From positions 1,166,001-1,230,000 of the forward strand of contig JAYKKI010000088.1 in NCBI GenBank assembly GCA_039881145.1: DNA of 64,000 bases, written 5' to 3'. The notes below the pieces were generated by a model. The model ran no database searches and was not told where the DNA came from. It worked only from the letters and a program-made list of their open reading frames with translations. The stretch comes from Druceiella hillmani. Its lineage: Eukaryota > Arthropoda > Insecta > Lepidoptera > Hepialidae. Shown here in pieces: positions 1 through 10,949 of this stretch. Position numbers and translations under genes: made by a program. Every line of letters starts with the position of its first letter. Within the stretch, counting starts at the first letter, position 1.

Positions 1-420
1 TAGGTTAATTTTGATTTCCAAATGGACAAAGCACTAAGTAACTCACGCACCAGATTTTGCCAGTGTCTGTGCCTACTGAAAGGAAATTCACTGGTAAAAT
101 CTATTAGTTCTAAAGAGAAGTGTTTTCTTTATTTTTTAGATCTTCATGCAAAAAAGCGATTTTTATTCGATTAACATGAAACTTCACTATTGTAACATCT
201 ATAATGATCAGATAGGCATATGGATATATTAGGATATGTAACGTCTTCTTAGGTTGACTGAGTAAAGTGTAAAAATTGGATAATCATGATGTAATACTTG
301 AAAAAATCGCCTCACAGACTTATTTGACAAGAAAGAAAATATGTTTGTTCCAACTTTATATTTGGTATTTGATATAGTGCCTCTGGTGTTGCATACAAAT
401 AATGTTATATATACAAAAAA
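1..420. other. AT-rich DNA, no gene seen
   Basis: No reading frame, RNA gene or clear repeat is visible here. The stretch is AT-rich and leads into the 73-bp satellite. Confidence 0.5.
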
Positions 421-1228
421 TTGTATGTTTGTTACTTAATAACTCTGTAACAAGTAACGAATCCTTATTAAATTTGGTGTTCTTTTATTTCGTGGAGTGA
501 AAAACACATAGGCTCATTATCCATAGTTTCGTGCTCGTGGAATATTAATACAAAAGAATAGTATGTTTGTTACTCAATCGCTCTTAAACAGTAGGATAGA
601 TTTTTATAAAACTTGGCAAGGGCATTATTGATAGTATGTTTGTTACTCAATCGCGCCTAAAGAGCAGGATAGATTTTTATAAAATTTGGCAAGGGCATTA
701 TTGATAGTATGTTTGTTACTCAATCGCGCCTAAAGAGCAGGATAGATTTTTATAAAATTTGGAAAAGGCATTATTAATGGTATGTTTGTTACTCAATCAC
801 GCCTAAAGAGTAGGATAGATTTTTATAATACTTGGCAAGGGCATTGTTAATAGTATGTTTGTTATTCAATCACACCTAAAGAGCGGGATAGATTTTTATA
901 AAATTTGGAAAAGGCATTATTAATGGTATGTTTGTTACTCAATCACGCCTAAAGAGTAGGATAGATTTTTATAAAACTTGGCAAGGGCATTATTAATAGT
1001 ATGTTTGTTACTCAATCGCGCCTGAAGAGCAGTATAGATTTTTATAAAACTTGGCAAGGGCACTATTAATAGTATGTTTGTTACTCAATCGCGCCTGAAG
1101 AGCAGTATAGATTTTTATAAAACTTGGCAAGGGCATTATTGATAGTATGTTTGTTACTCCGTCGCGCCTAAAGAGCAGTATAGATTTTTATAAAACTTGG
1201 CAAGGGCATTATTAATAGTATGTTTGTA
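421..1228 (+). repeat. 73-bp satellite, about 9 copies
   Basis: The phrase GTATGTTTGTTACTCAATCG recurs at 561, 634, 707, 780, 853, 926, 999, 1072 and 1145, and its start recurs at 1218. Every step is exactly 73 bp. A diverged single copy precedes the array at about 423. The unit goes on with GATAGATTTTTATAAAA and GGCAAGGGCATTATT. The core resembles the segment 'tgtttgttactcaatcacg...aaatttgg' found inside dispersed elements of Lepidoptera (recalled, not searched). The likely origin is therefore amplification of a transposon fragment. The constant period with only point differences suggests fairly young amplification. Confidence 0.95.
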
Positions 1229-1799
1229 GTTATGTTTTTCATGGTGCTTAAACATATTGGTCCACATATAGTTAACATTAAACAATGTTGGGATACACAT
1301 TTTGAAGGTGCAAATATTTTTGTTTAATTCCATATATCGCGTGGGATCCTAAAACTATTCTATTAAAATAATTTAGAATTTATTTAACGTGCTTCTAGAG
1401 ATATTGTTAAAAACGACCAAGAATTTTTTTTTCAGTCTAAGAAATTCTTTGATATATAAACATGAATATTTGATAATAAAGTAGCTTAACCCGCTCATAT
1501 GACACGGATAATATCCAAAAATATTTGTATTAAAATTTGGGGGTGGGAGGATGCATGTTGTATTTATTTTAATTATATGTATATATAATGTGGAGTATTG
1601 TTTGAAAGGACTAGTTATAAGTATCTTAAAATATTTTTTTTATTACTTTAGATATATTATATCTTCAGAGATACTGGTACTGAAACTGCGTAAAGATTGT
1701 AGGGAGCTGGTAGATTGTAGCAATACCGTAACGTATCATTAAATATTTATTGCACTTTGTAGTTCTTATTAGATGACATACGATGAATAAGGTAATTTC
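1229..1799. other. AT-rich DNA, no gene seen
   Basis: A 63-codon frame at 1551-1742 has no recognisable motif and AT-driven codon use (many Ile, Tyr and Leu). I do not regard it as a gene. Nothing else is visible. Confidence 0.4.
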
Positions 1800-1870
1800 A
1801 ATTCAAAGGAGGTACGGAACCCTCGATGCGAGTGCCAGACTCGTATTTGGCCGGGTTTTTTGTAGATACC
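1800..1870 (-). repeat. Foldback-element end (minus orientation)
   Basis: On the plus strand this reads GGTACGGAACCCTCGATGCG, then AGACTCG and TTTGGCCGGGTTTTTT. This is the inverted end of the dispersed family whose terminal sequence is CCGGCCAAGTGCGAGTC...GGTTCCGTACC. A 123-codon frame on the minus strand (1769-2140) runs through it and is judged spurious. Confidence 0.75.
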
Positions 1871-2309
1871 TTCTAGTTTAGCCAATAAAAGATATCTAGA
1901 AATGATGTAATAGCACAGATTAAGTATTGTAGTTTGGAATAATCTCGTGTAGAACTGATGAATAAATCGCCCCGGATGCCGTGAATACCGGATCGAATGT
2001 TCAATGAAGGCGCGCACTGAAATATGTAGGCTAATCGATCCGTGACAACGCCGAGGTCGCTCCAATGAGCAGCGAATCGATCTGTCTAATACGCGCTCGC
2101 TGGATATATTTAACTGTTCCGTTTTGCCCACTGGGCACAATGACCCTGCTGTCTGTTCGTTGTATTGAAAGCGCGCGCCCGCGTTTAACAGCCCCAGAAG
2201 TCCCTGGCCTTGGTGGAGGTGTCGAAAATTATACTCAATGAATACTCGTTTACCATATATGAAATCTATATATAATTAAATAGTAAATGAGTGATGTTTG
2301 TTCATCGAG

Positions 2310-2708
2310 AAAAAAAAAAAGTCGGTCAAGTGCAAGCTATACTTGCACTATTAGTGTTCCGTGCCATTAGGCAACTTTCCTCCCGCTTAATTATTATTAG
2401 TAAGGCATTCCGGCTATGTGTTTAAAGGGTGCAACCCCCAGAATCAAAATTAAACTTTTTGTACATCTACATTTAGGTCACCATCTGACATAAGGGCGGG
2501 CGGACATCGAAGTGATTCCATTAGCATTGTTTTGGCAATTGCCACGAAACGCTAAAAATAAAAATCATTGGTAACATGAAAAATGTAGTTTCTGAGATAT
2601 TGGATATTTTTGGAACCGTTTTTCAGTGTCTGAATAATACAAACTTAAATTTTTTTGGTGCTACGGAATCCTTCATGCGCGAGCTCGACTCGCACTTGGC
2701 TGGTTTTT
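2310..2708. mobile_element. Foldback/MITE-like dispersed element, ~400 bp
   Basis: The left end, after an A-tract, reads GTCGGTCAAGTGCAAG...TTCCGTGCC. The right end reads CTACGGAATCCTTCATGCGC, then CTCGACTCGCACTTGGCTGG and TTTTT. The two ends are imperfect inverted repeats of about 45-50 bp. The interior contains TTTTGGCAATTGCCACGAAA and a run ending GAGATATTGGATATTTTTGG, phrases I recognise from a very common non-autonomous element of Lepidoptera. It encodes no protein. The exact family name is not assigned. Confidence 0.8.
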
Positions 2709-2989
2709 AGAGAACGCGATTAGAGACCCCGCTTTCCAAACAGCTATATTAAAAGTTGAATGTTTGGAAAATTACTCGTGTTATAATTATTTCTGTCGGC
2801 AAAACTCGATAATAAAACGCACGCCCGTGGCGATAGCAAAATAAAAAGAAGCTAACGAAAAGAAATCGATTATTTTTGAAATTTAATGTCTGTTTGTTTG
2901 ACCGGGCATTTCAAATTATTCCACGAATTTTTATTGGGCATTCGCTGGTTTTATTTTTCAGTCTAATAAAGGGTACAGAGTATATTTTA
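2709..2989. other. Spacer between repeats
   Basis: AT-rich sequence without a convincing frame, which leads directly into the first 133-bp satellite unit. Confidence 0.4.
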
Positions 2990-4580
2990 GGATACTCTCT
3001 GGATCAAGACTAATCTAAGGACATCTCATTTGTTGAAATCGCTTTAGTAGTCTAGTCTGTACGAGGGCACAAACTTACTCACATACATACATACATAGCC
3101 TGTGAAATTCATAACGTTTATATACCCTAGGACTTTCTTTGGATCGAGACGATTCTAAGGACAACTCATTTGTTGAAATCACTTTAGTAGTTTAGTCCGT
3201 ATAAGGGAACTAACTTATTCACATATATACATAGCCTGTGAAATTCATTACATTATGTTAACCATCTCTGGATCAAGACGAATCTAAGGACACCTCATTT
3301 GTTGAAATCACTTTAGTAGTTTAGTCCGTATAAGGAAACAAACTTATTCACATACGTACATACATAGCCTGTGAAATTCATTACATTATGTTAACCATCT
3401 CTGGATCAAGACGAATCTAAGGACACCTCATTTGTTGAAATCACTTTAGTAGTTTAGTCCGTATAAGGAAACAAACTTATTCACATACGTACATACATAG
3501 CCTGTGAAATGCATTAGATTATATTAACCATCTCTGGATCAAGACGCATCTAATGGTACCTCATTTGTTGAAATCACTTTAGTAGTCTAGTCCGTATAAG
3601 GGAACTAACTTATTCACATACATACATAGCCTGTGAAATTCATTACATTATGTTAACCATCTCTGAATCAAGATGAATCTAAAGACACCTCATTTGTAAA
3701 AATCACTTTAGCAGTTTAGTCCGTATAAGGAAACAAACTTATTCACATACGTACATACATAGCCTGTGAAATTCATTAGATTATATTAACCATCTCTGGA
3801 TCAAGACGAATCTAATGGTACCTCATTTGTTGAAATCACTTTAGTAGTCTAGTCCGTATAAGGGAACTAACTTATTCACATACATACATAGCCTGTGAAA
3901 TTCATTACATTATGTTAACCATCTCTGAATCAAGATGAATCTAAAGACACCTCATTTGTAAAAATCACTTTAGCAGTTTAGTCCGTATAAGGGAACAAAC
4001 TTATTCACATCCGTACATACATAGCCTGTGAAATGCATTAGATTATATTAACCATCTCTGGATCAAGACGAATCTAAAGACACCTCATTCGTAAAAATAA
4101 CTTTAGTAGTTTAGTCCGTATAAGGAAACAAACTTATTCACATACGTACATACATAGCCTGTGAAATGCATTAGATTATATTAACCATCTCTGGATCAAG
4201 ACGAATCTAAAGACACCTCATTTGTAAAAATCACTTTAGTAGCTTAGTCCGTATAAGGAAACAAACTTATTCACATACGTACATACATAGCCTGTGAAAT
4301 GCATTACATTATGTTAACCATCTCTGGATCAAGACGAATCTAAAGACACCTCATTTGTTAAAATCACTTTAGTAGTTTAGTCCGTATAAGGAAACAAACT
4401 TATTCACATACGTACATACATAGCCTGTGAAATTCATTACATTATGTTAACCATCTGTGGATCAAGACGAATTTAAGGACACCTCATTTGTTGAAATAAC
4501 TTTAGTGATTTATTCTGTATGAGAGAACAAACTAACTCACATACGTACATATATACATAGCCTGTGAAATTCATAACCCT
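2990..4580 (+). repeat. 133-bp satellite array, plus orientation, 12 copies
   Basis: Units start at the phrase CTCTGGATCAAGACGAATCT, at about 3001, 3141, 3270, 3403, 3536, 3665, 3798, 3927, 4060, 4193, 4326 and 4459. The steps are 140, 129, 133, 133, 129, 133, 129, 133, 133, 133 and 133 bp. Each unit contains ACACCTCATTTGTTGAAATC, then a TTTAGTCCGTATAAGG-type stretch, TACATACATAGCC and GTGAAATTCATTACATTATG. The 4-bp length variants alternate in the middle of the array, as expected when a two-unit block is copied as a higher-order repeat (3536-4060). The same family lies inverted at 29680-31310. Confidence 0.95.
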
Positions 4581-4699
4581 TTCTCTGCCATAGTCGTAAA
4601 AATCGGCTAAAAATGTACGGTGACATGATGTCCTTATGCCCGTTTCCTCCACTGTTCCAATTTTATTTTCTTTCAAAAACCCATTCATTACCCTAAAAT
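4581..4699. other. Flank of 133-bp array (element remnant)
   Basis: CTTTCTCTGCCATAGTCG and the next ~100 bp look like the edge of the parent element of the satellite. A similar phrase, CTACGGTAGAGGAAGGGTTA, flanks the inverted array at 29660. A 100-codon minus-strand frame (4473-4775) crossing this boundary is not considered a gene. Confidence 0.45.
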
Positions 4700-5275
4700 T
4701 ACTAGCACAAATTATAAAGGTTATTCTTATTTTTGAAATATTTTTTTTATAATTTATTTCTACAGAGTGTGTCAAGTTTGTAATAAAATGTTTTTTTAAA
4801 GGTTTATTGAAAAGTGTTTTTATGCAATTATATATACTAGTGGGAAATTCGACCGTATTTCATCCAATTTTTAAGTTTGAACGTTATTTGTTTACAGGAA
4901 ACTCGTTCAGTCAAACTGACATTTTAAAACTCTTTGGCGACAATCTCTACTCTGTGCGATTGTTTGACCACAGACTTGTTTGCCATATACATTATGAACG
5001 TAAACAATGAATCTTTTAATATATTTGTAATATATAATTTAATGTGTTTGTAATACATATTATTATATATAAATTTTAGCTTTATGTATTCCTTCTCCAT
5101 ATAAACTTTAACTTTACCAAAATTTCACACTCCTCTGTGCGCGCAATAAGTTTAATAAGACTTTACAAAGTTTTTACGTATTAATATATAGATTCAATAT
5201 TTAACAAGTTGTGTTCTTATTTGTATGTTAAATGTATGGTAAAAAAAGTGAATTCAATCGAAAAAATCGTGTGAT
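4700..5275 (+). repeat. Dispersed repeat, copy 1 of a ~570-bp pair
   Basis: It aligns by eye with 7690-8490. Shared landmarks include TATACTAGTGGGAAATTCGA (diverged in copy 2), CTCTACTCTGTGCGATTGTT, CCTTCTCCATATAAACTTTA and GAGTTGTGTTCTTATTTGTA-like text. Differences are scattered and include small indels. A 67-codon frame at 4807-5010 is interrupted in the other copy, which argues against coding. The two copies diverge immediately after GTGTGATA (about 5275 and 8493). Confidence 0.85.
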
Positions 5276-5279
5276 AAAC

Positions 5280-5825
5280 GTGACAATGGTCAATCCATTA
5301 CCACCTTTGTCCTAGTTACTTTTTTAACTTAAAAACAATTAGTGTGATATTTCTATAAAATATAGACAAATGCTGTCACGGACTTATCTTTAGATCTGTT
5401 TACGTCTTCGAATTCATCCATACTTATTATTAGCGTAATTGTAATAGTTTTCACAAAGTTATCACGAAACATCCAGACCAGAGACTTTTTCTCCGATTAC
5501 TTTGATAAAAGCTTAAAATCAAAATTCTGTCGTATATTTATTTTTAATTTATACAATAGCCATTTTCAGGAGCACCCCAATCTGCAACCATGTATACCAT
5601 GTATACCATGCTAAATTTTAATAGATTAGTCTTATCATAGCTTGTCCATTTGAATCTTGCGCAAAATAGAATTTTCACTTCTTTCTTAGGGATATTTGAA
5701 AAAGTACACATACTGCAATTTTAACGTCTTTGTAAGAAAGTAGTCTCTCCTCTGCTCCACAATGGCAAAACAGAACATTTTGTTTCCGTGTAGCTGTTGA
5801 GAAATGAAAACAAAGTAGCCCCCGA
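5280..5825. other. AT-rich spacer, no gene seen
   Basis: No gene or array. A short local duplication (CATGTATAC twice near 5588-5607) is the only pattern. Confidence 0.4.
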
Positions 5826-6047
5826 TCGTGCTGAGCGGCTGCGCTGTGTCGTTGCGCGCACGTGTGGATAGCTATAAAAGCATAGCTACTAAGCTAGCTA
5901 CAAAAGTATTGTTTGGAGGCACGCACCGGTGCAGCCGTCTGCGCAGTCGAACGTTCAGGGGCTTTGTGGATGCTGAATTTAAGGATCCGTTGTCGCTTGT
6001 ACGAGAAGGTTTTGAGGTTGCAGGAGTAGGCCAGGACTCACCAGTTG
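5826..6047 (+). promoter_or_regulatory. GC-rich TATA-bearing promoter/first-exon candidate
   Basis: A sudden GC- and CpG-rich block in AT-rich DNA. TATAAAAG lies at 5873-5880, followed by GCACGCACCGGTGCAGCCGT and GCGCAGTCGAACGTTC. At 6048 there is a textbook 5' splice site, CCAGTTG|GTGAGTAAG. A plus-strand frame (5828-6055) stays open across the block, but its first ATG-type start lies upstream of the TATA box, and no motif is recognisable in the 75 codons. The block could be the 5' end of an unidentified host transcript, or the leader of a mobile element. The evidence is compositional plus two short signals only. Confidence 0.35.
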
Positions 6048-6356
6048 GTGAGTAAGCGAATCAAAAGAATCAATATAATACACTGATTCACTAGGCTAAA
6101 TAACTCGCTTGAAATCTTTTTGATTCATTTGATTCTCTGATTCAGGAAGAAGTGAAGGATGTGTGGCTTGCAATTTGTGTAGTGAAATTATTATGTACCC
6201 TTTGGTACACGTTAATTTGTTGTATTAGGTGCATCTCTTTCCATTCTATAAAGAATCATGCAGATAGAGTGAAAAGCATCCGATCCCTCGTGCGTCACTT
6301 TTTTTCGTCATAAATTAAGTGGAGTGAGTGAGCAACATTAACCCATTGGAATCTTT
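6048..6356. other. TGATTCA-rich stretch
   Basis: The 90 bp after the splice-donor-like site contain several TGATTCA/GAATCA heptamers (for example GAATCAAAAGAATC, TGATTCACTAGG, TTTGATTCATTTGATTC, TGATTCAGG). A similar cluster resumes at 7185-7390, beyond a mobile element, which suggests the two were contiguous before insertion. Confidence 0.45.
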
Positions 6357-7066
6357 TTAGGGTTCCGTACCTCAAAAGGAAAAACGGAGCCCTTATAGGA
6401 TCACTTCGTTGTCTGTCTGTCGGTCTGTCAAGACCCTTTTCCGCAGGAACGTACGGAGGTATCAAGTTGAAATTAATATCAAATATTCAGGTCTACGGTC
6501 CCTTGGTGCTGTAAAAAATCAAGTTGTAAGCTAACGCAATGAACCGTAAAAATACGGCCAGTTGTGCTGCATATTTAGACACTCGCAAATTAATCTAAAA
6601 CCTATAAGGTACTTCCCGTTGACCTAGAATCATGAAATTTGGCAATAAGCAAGGTGCCACAGCACAAGTAAAGGAAAAAAATCATTAATTTGCGCCTGTG
6701 AAAGGCTTAGCAGGCAATACATCGTCGCCGTGGTGTGTTGGGTTGATTACAAGGCATACGGCTTTTGACGACGTGGCGCATCGCGGGGACTCGGGTTCGA
6801 TTCCTGGCCGTTCATTGAATGGGGCTGGACTGGTGTTATGGTTGGCTGTCAGAGATTGATCTCGTAGCAATAAGTTCGCCACATGTATCAATTAGATACA
6901 ATAATATATTTTATAGATAAATAAATATATTTTCGTTCTAAAAAATCAAAATTTTGTAAATAATTTAAAAGGAATATTATGCACCATTAAACGTTTATAA
7001 ATGCCTAAATGTGTACGGAACCCTCATAGTGCGAATCCCACTCTCGCTTGACAGATGTTTTTTATT
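6357..7066 (+). mobile_element. Foldback-family element carrying a SINE insert
   Basis: It starts AGGGTTCCGTACCTCAAAAG, followed by repeated GTCTGTCTGTCGGTCTGTCA, TATCAAGTTGAAATTAATAT and GGTCTACGGTCCCTTGG. Later come AACCTATAAGGTACTTCCCG and TTGACCTAGAATCATGAAAT. It ends TACGGAACCCTCATAGTGCG...CTCGCTTGACAGATG followed by T residues. The order matches the minus-strand element at 19800-20660. A tRNA-derived SINE lies inside it at about 6690-6930. No protein is encoded. Confidence 0.8.
6690..6930 (+). mobile_element. tRNA-derived SINE
   Basis: An internal Pol III B-box-like sequence, GGTTCGATTCC, lies at 6794-6804 in a GC-richer body (GACGTGGCGCATCGCGGGGA). Downstream, ATCTCGTAGCAATAAGTTCG resembles the 3' tail shared by lepidopteran LINEs and SINEs, and an AT-rich ATAAATAAATA end follows. 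A 68-codon minus-strand frame (6685-6891) is a by-product. The tRNA cloverleaf is not intact, so this is not a functional tRNA. A related LINE/SINE-type tail is at 27340-27410. Confidence 0.65.
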
Positions 7067-7629
7067 AGGAATTAGTTTTAATATTAAGGTAATAGGAACA
7101 TTTTATGAATCATATTTGTACCTAATGTTTGTGTATATTTGGTTGACAACGCTAAGCCTGCCATAGTATGAACGAAAATCAACTAGATTCAATTAATTTT
7201 TAAACTCATGAAATATATAGAACGTAATGCAAGAGCTATTTGATTCAGAATTAAATGAATTGCAGCGTACCTATCTCGATCGACACAATTCTATTGATTC
7301 ACTAGAGTCACTGAGTCATTAAGATGAATATATTATTTTCACTGATTCAGATTCAGTGAATCGTTTCGCTTGGGCGAATCAAGATTACCCCAGAACTATG
7401 CAGGAGTCAATTCCTCTCCTGACGGATATTAAGTAATCAATCTCTACTGTTGTGTTGGTACGTGACTTTAATGTAAACAAAATAATTTTTAATCTACTTC
7501 AAATGCAGCAAATTGGTGTAACTTTACATCATTCTGAGGGGTTTTGTGGCCGCTAAATTGGTAACAATTGTTTTAATTGAAATTAACTTCAAAAATTAAT
7601 AATGTGTCCAGAGCATGAATTTTCGTTTT
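7067..7629. other. Non-genic DNA with TGATTCA/TGAGTCA cluster
   Basis: Between 7185 and 7390 there are repeated GATTCA/GAATCA and one AP-1-like TGAGTCA (near 7312). This echoes the cluster at 6057-6145 on the other side of the inserted element. No gene is seen. Confidence 0.45.
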
Positions 7630-8008
7630 GGGACACGTCAGCATTTATCTTGGAAGACATTTTTGAGCCATTATATAGAAAACACTTATATTTCGATGAT
7701 TCTTATTTTTGAAATATTTTTTAAAATTTATTTGCACAAAGTTCGTGATCAAAGTGTTTTTAGCATTTATCTTGGAAGACATTTTTGAGTCATTATAAAG
7801 AAAACACTTATAATTCGATGATTCTTATTTTTGAAATATTTTTTTAAAATTTATTTGCACAAAGTTCGTGATCAAAGTGTTTTTAGCATTTATCTTGGAA
7901 GACATTTTTGAGTCATTATAAAGAAAACACTTATAATTCGATAATTCTTATTTTTGAAATATTTTTTTAAAATTTATTTGCACAAAGTTTGTCATCAAAG
8001 TGTTTTTA
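7630..8008 (+). repeat. 122-bp tandem repeat, 3 copies
   Basis: The phrase AGCATTTATCTTGGAAGACA recurs at about 7640, 7762 and 7885 (steps 122 and 123 bp). Each copy ends with TTTGCACAAAGTTCGTGATC and AAAGTGTTTT. The array sits at the left edge of the second copy of the ~570-bp dispersed repeat and includes its opening segment (GATTCTTATTTTTGAAATAT). It is therefore a local expansion within that copy. Confidence 0.9.
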
Positions 8009-8490
8009 AAGGTTAAGTGTTTTTATGCAATTGTATGTACTAGTGGGAAATTCGACCGTATTTCATTAAATTTTTAAGTTTGAACGTTATTCGTTTACGT
8101 GAAAATCACTTAGTCAAACTCTTTGGCGAAAATCTCTACTCTGTGCGATTGTTTGACCACAAACTATTATGCGTTTGACATTGACAGTACGAACGTAAAC
8201 AATGAATATATTGTTGTAGAACGTAAACAATGAATTGTTAAATGTATTTGTAATATGTAATTTAATATATTTGTAACACACATTGTATATAAATTTTAGC
8301 TTTCTGTACTCCTTCTCCATATAAACTTTAACTATACCAAATTTTACACTCCTCTGTGTGCGCAATAAGCTTAAAAAGAGTTACAAACTTTTCATGTACT
8401 AATATATAGATTCAACATGTAACGAGTTGTGTTCTTATTTGTATGTAGAGTATATAGTAAACAAAGTGAATTTAATCGAAAAAATGCTGT
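7690..8490 (+). repeat. Dispersed repeat, copy 2 of the pair
   Basis: Second copy of the sequence at 4700-5275, enlarged on the left by the 122-bp array. It shares GGGAAATTCGACCGTATTTC and CCTTCTCCATATAAACTTTA. It also has a short internal duplication around GAACGTAAACAATGAAT (about 8193-8233). No coding capacity is conserved between the copies. Confidence 0.85.
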
Positions 8491-9640
8491 GATATCGATT
8501 TTTACAAAATAACTCAGGGGTGATTTCAACTATGCAAGATTAGGTTTAGTATATGTGTACTTATAATTAAACGAAGAAAAACTTACTTTTGCGAAATCCG
8601 CTCGTCTTTGTTAATATCGGATGCATCTACTGCGTATGGATAGCGTACAATTGTAACAAACAGGCCATAACCAGTCCCTATGAATGGACTCTTAATTACA
8701 TGACACACGACTGCATGTGACAGTAGTAATGGATAGCGTGCAGAGGGAAAGGAAAGTTAGCGACGTTGCTCACAGCAGGTGGCGCTCCGAGTCAAATAAG
8801 CACGCGACTAGTCAAACGTACACATATAAATAAATTTATGCTTATATACGTGGATTTATATACATATTTACACTAATAAAACAAAATTGCAAAGGGAATC
8901 ATACACGTGTATGGACTGTGTTATCCCAATTACTAAGTAAGCTTGGTCCCACTTGTATCATTTACGTATGTGATGTATACCATTGAGTATTCATAATATT
9001 AGGGTTCGCAATCCCTGCATTGTACCCTAATGTTAAGCACACTTAGTATTATTTTTAGAATACTCTAAATAAATCTCTAAATATATATTTTGCCTAAAAA
9101 GTGGGAGCGGATGATAGCATTGCAGACGTTCGAAGTGCTCTCAAATGTTTTTATATCTTCTTGCGTCCAGTACATCATCTTGTAGTTGATAAGTTAGTAA
9201 CAAACAAAACGTTGCTTCATACGAGAAGGCAAACGAGAAGGGCAAAAGTCATTAAATACAGAAAATTAAAAAAAATAAGCTCTTTGAAAGTTTATTCAAA
9301 TTGTTAATCGGACAAATGGGAAATCTTGTATTTTTTTAATGAAAAATTGGGTTGATTTTGATAATGGTTTATAATGCTGTTTCTACGGAACTCTTCGAAG
9401 CAATAAGAGGAAACAAATGGGTCCCTTATCCTCTGTGCACAGGTGTAACGTACTAATCCACGACAGGTTTTTTTTGGAACAAGCCACGTAAAATTCGAAA
9501 AGAAGGAAAAACATTAATTTTGATAACAGCATAACGAATAAATTGGCATCCGTTCCGTCGGTGATGAGTTTGTTTCATTAATTTAGGCAATCGGTATTCA
9601 ATACATTTTGTAATTTTTTCTAAAAAGTTGTTTGATATAT
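8491..9640. other. Non-genic DNA, no gene seen
   Basis: A GC-richer patch (8590-8820, with GCAGGTGGCGCTCCG) has no convincing frame. A perfect 14-bp palindrome, CATACACGTGTATG, lies at 8900-8913. Frames of 68 codons (9101-9307) and 72 codons (9453-9671, minus) have no recognisable features. Confidence 0.4.
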
Positions 9641-9651
9641 AAAAATATAAT

Positions 9652-10060
9652 GTGTTTTTGTTTTGTATCATGGCTACAAATTGTGTTTTTGTTTTGTATC
9701 ATGGTTACAAATTGTGTTTTTGTTTTGTATCATGGTTACAAATTGTGTTTTTGTTTTGTATCATGGTTACAAATTGTGTTTTTGTTTTGTATCATGGTTA
9801 CAAATTCTGTTTTTGTTTAGTATCATGGTTACAAATTGTGTTTTTGTTTTGTATCATGGTTACAAATTGTGTTTTTGTTTTGTATCATGGTTACAAATTG
9901 TGTTTTTGTTTTGTATCATGGTTACAAATTGTGTTTTTGTTTTGTACCATGGTTACAAATTGTGTTTTTGTTTTGTATCATGGTTACAAATTGTGTTTTT
10001 GTTTTGTATCATGGTTACAAATTGTGTTTTTGTTTTGTATCATGGTTACAAATTGTGTTT
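9652..10060 (+). repeat. 31-bp minisatellite, 13 copies
   Basis: The unit is GTGTTTTTGTTTTG + TATCATGGTTACAAATT (31 bp), repeated from 9652 to about 10060 with only rare substitutions (for example C at 9674 and 9806, A at 9818, C at 9948). Because 31 is not a multiple of 3 and the unit has no stop in any forward frame, all three plus-strand frames are open across the array. They encode the same 31-residue hydrophobic, Cys-rich repeat in different phases (containing CFVSWLQIVFLFCIMV). The minus strand is closed by TAA and TGA. I judge the frames a by-product of the repeat. Confidence 0.97.
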
Positions 10061-10560
10061 TACTTCTTGCTCTTTCCTGATTGTCAGTAGCTTAGTAGTT
10101 TACTTTTTTTAAATTCTAAAAAATACCAATATTTTAAGTCATGTTCTATTTCTGTAACGCTAGGCCTGTTTTATCGCTGGTCTCCTTTGGGCCACCGACT
10201 GTTTTGTTTTTTTTTATCTAGGGCCTACTAGATTTCTGAAGGCTGGCAAAACATTTGGCTTCAAGGGAGTAATTCTGATGTTCAGTCACAAATATAGGTA
10301 TACGTGTTACAGAGGTTTTAGTTGCTTCTTATGTGTTTTTGTTGTGTTTACTGAAGTCTATTTTGAACTTAAAAATAGGTCAAGAAAAGATTAGTTTTAA
10401 AGTTAAGTCTTTGTATTACTCTTAAAAGTTTTACTGTAATTTATACTTTCATTAAAATTATAAAAGTATTTACGTTAATATCCTGGAGGGCATCAATGAA
10501 AATAAGGGGAGAATGGTGTTTTCAAACGAAATTTTAGCGGATAAGTACGAAAACACATCG
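10061..10560. other. Non-genic DNA, no gene seen
   Basis: No array or frame. The sequence is T-rich. Confidence 0.4.
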
Positions 10561-10569
10561 GAGTCTGTG

Positions 10570-10672
10570 TGTATGTACGTACGTACGAAACTATGTACGT
10601 AGATATGTATTTACGTAGGTACGTACTCACGTAGGCACGTACTCACGTAGGACGTACGTATGAACGCTTTCA
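10570..10672. repeat. TACGTA-rich low-complexity tract
   Basis: A run of overlapping GTACGTACGTACG and ACGTAGGTACGTACTCACGT units, self-complementary over short distances. A comparable tract occurs at 23195-23275. Confidence 0.7.
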
Positions 10673-10949
10673 AACGCATATACAATCTGAAGGGAGCATT
10701 CGATTGACTACGGATAGTTTTGATAGTGCTCAGCGGAACGAACAAAATGATTAATTTCCGAAATAGGTAATCCGTTCCACTTTTGAGTTATATCACTGAA
10801 AAATTTAAACTTATGTTCCACAAAAATTAAAGAAAAACTGATTTTATCGGAACCGGATAAATTTCAAGTTATTGCATATCGATGGTAACTATTGGTTTTG
10901 GCTGTTATATGTAAGCATTCTTTAAGAATGCTTGCTTGTAACAGATTAT

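Noticed and set aside
561..1228. CRISPR-like regular spacing
   Set aside because: The whole 73-bp unit is conserved, with no repeat/spacer alternation. Eukaryotic satellite.
1769..2140. 123-codon minus-strand frame
   Set aside because: Its C-terminal part is encoded by the foldback-element end (CCGGGTTTTT...GGTTCCGTACC), a non-coding repeat. No family resemblance.
4473..4775. 100-codon minus-strand frame
   Set aside because: Spans the boundary between a 133-bp satellite unit and its flank. The repeated part is not open in other units.
6780..6810. tRNA gene suggested by GGTTCGATTCC
   Set aside because: No intact cloverleaf or acceptor pairing is visible, and the sequence continues into a LINE-like tail. 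It is a SINE.
9652..10112. Overlapping frames of 142 and 149 codons resembling multi-pass membrane proteins
   Set aside because: They are the three phases of one 31-bp repeat, all open because the unit lacks stops. No promoter, no conserved frame and no non-repeat domain.
10570..10672. Possible telomere- or origin-like palindromic tract (TACGTA)n
   Set aside because: Not the insect TTAGG telomere repeat. Simple self-complementary low-complexity DNA, with a similar tract at 23.2 kb.
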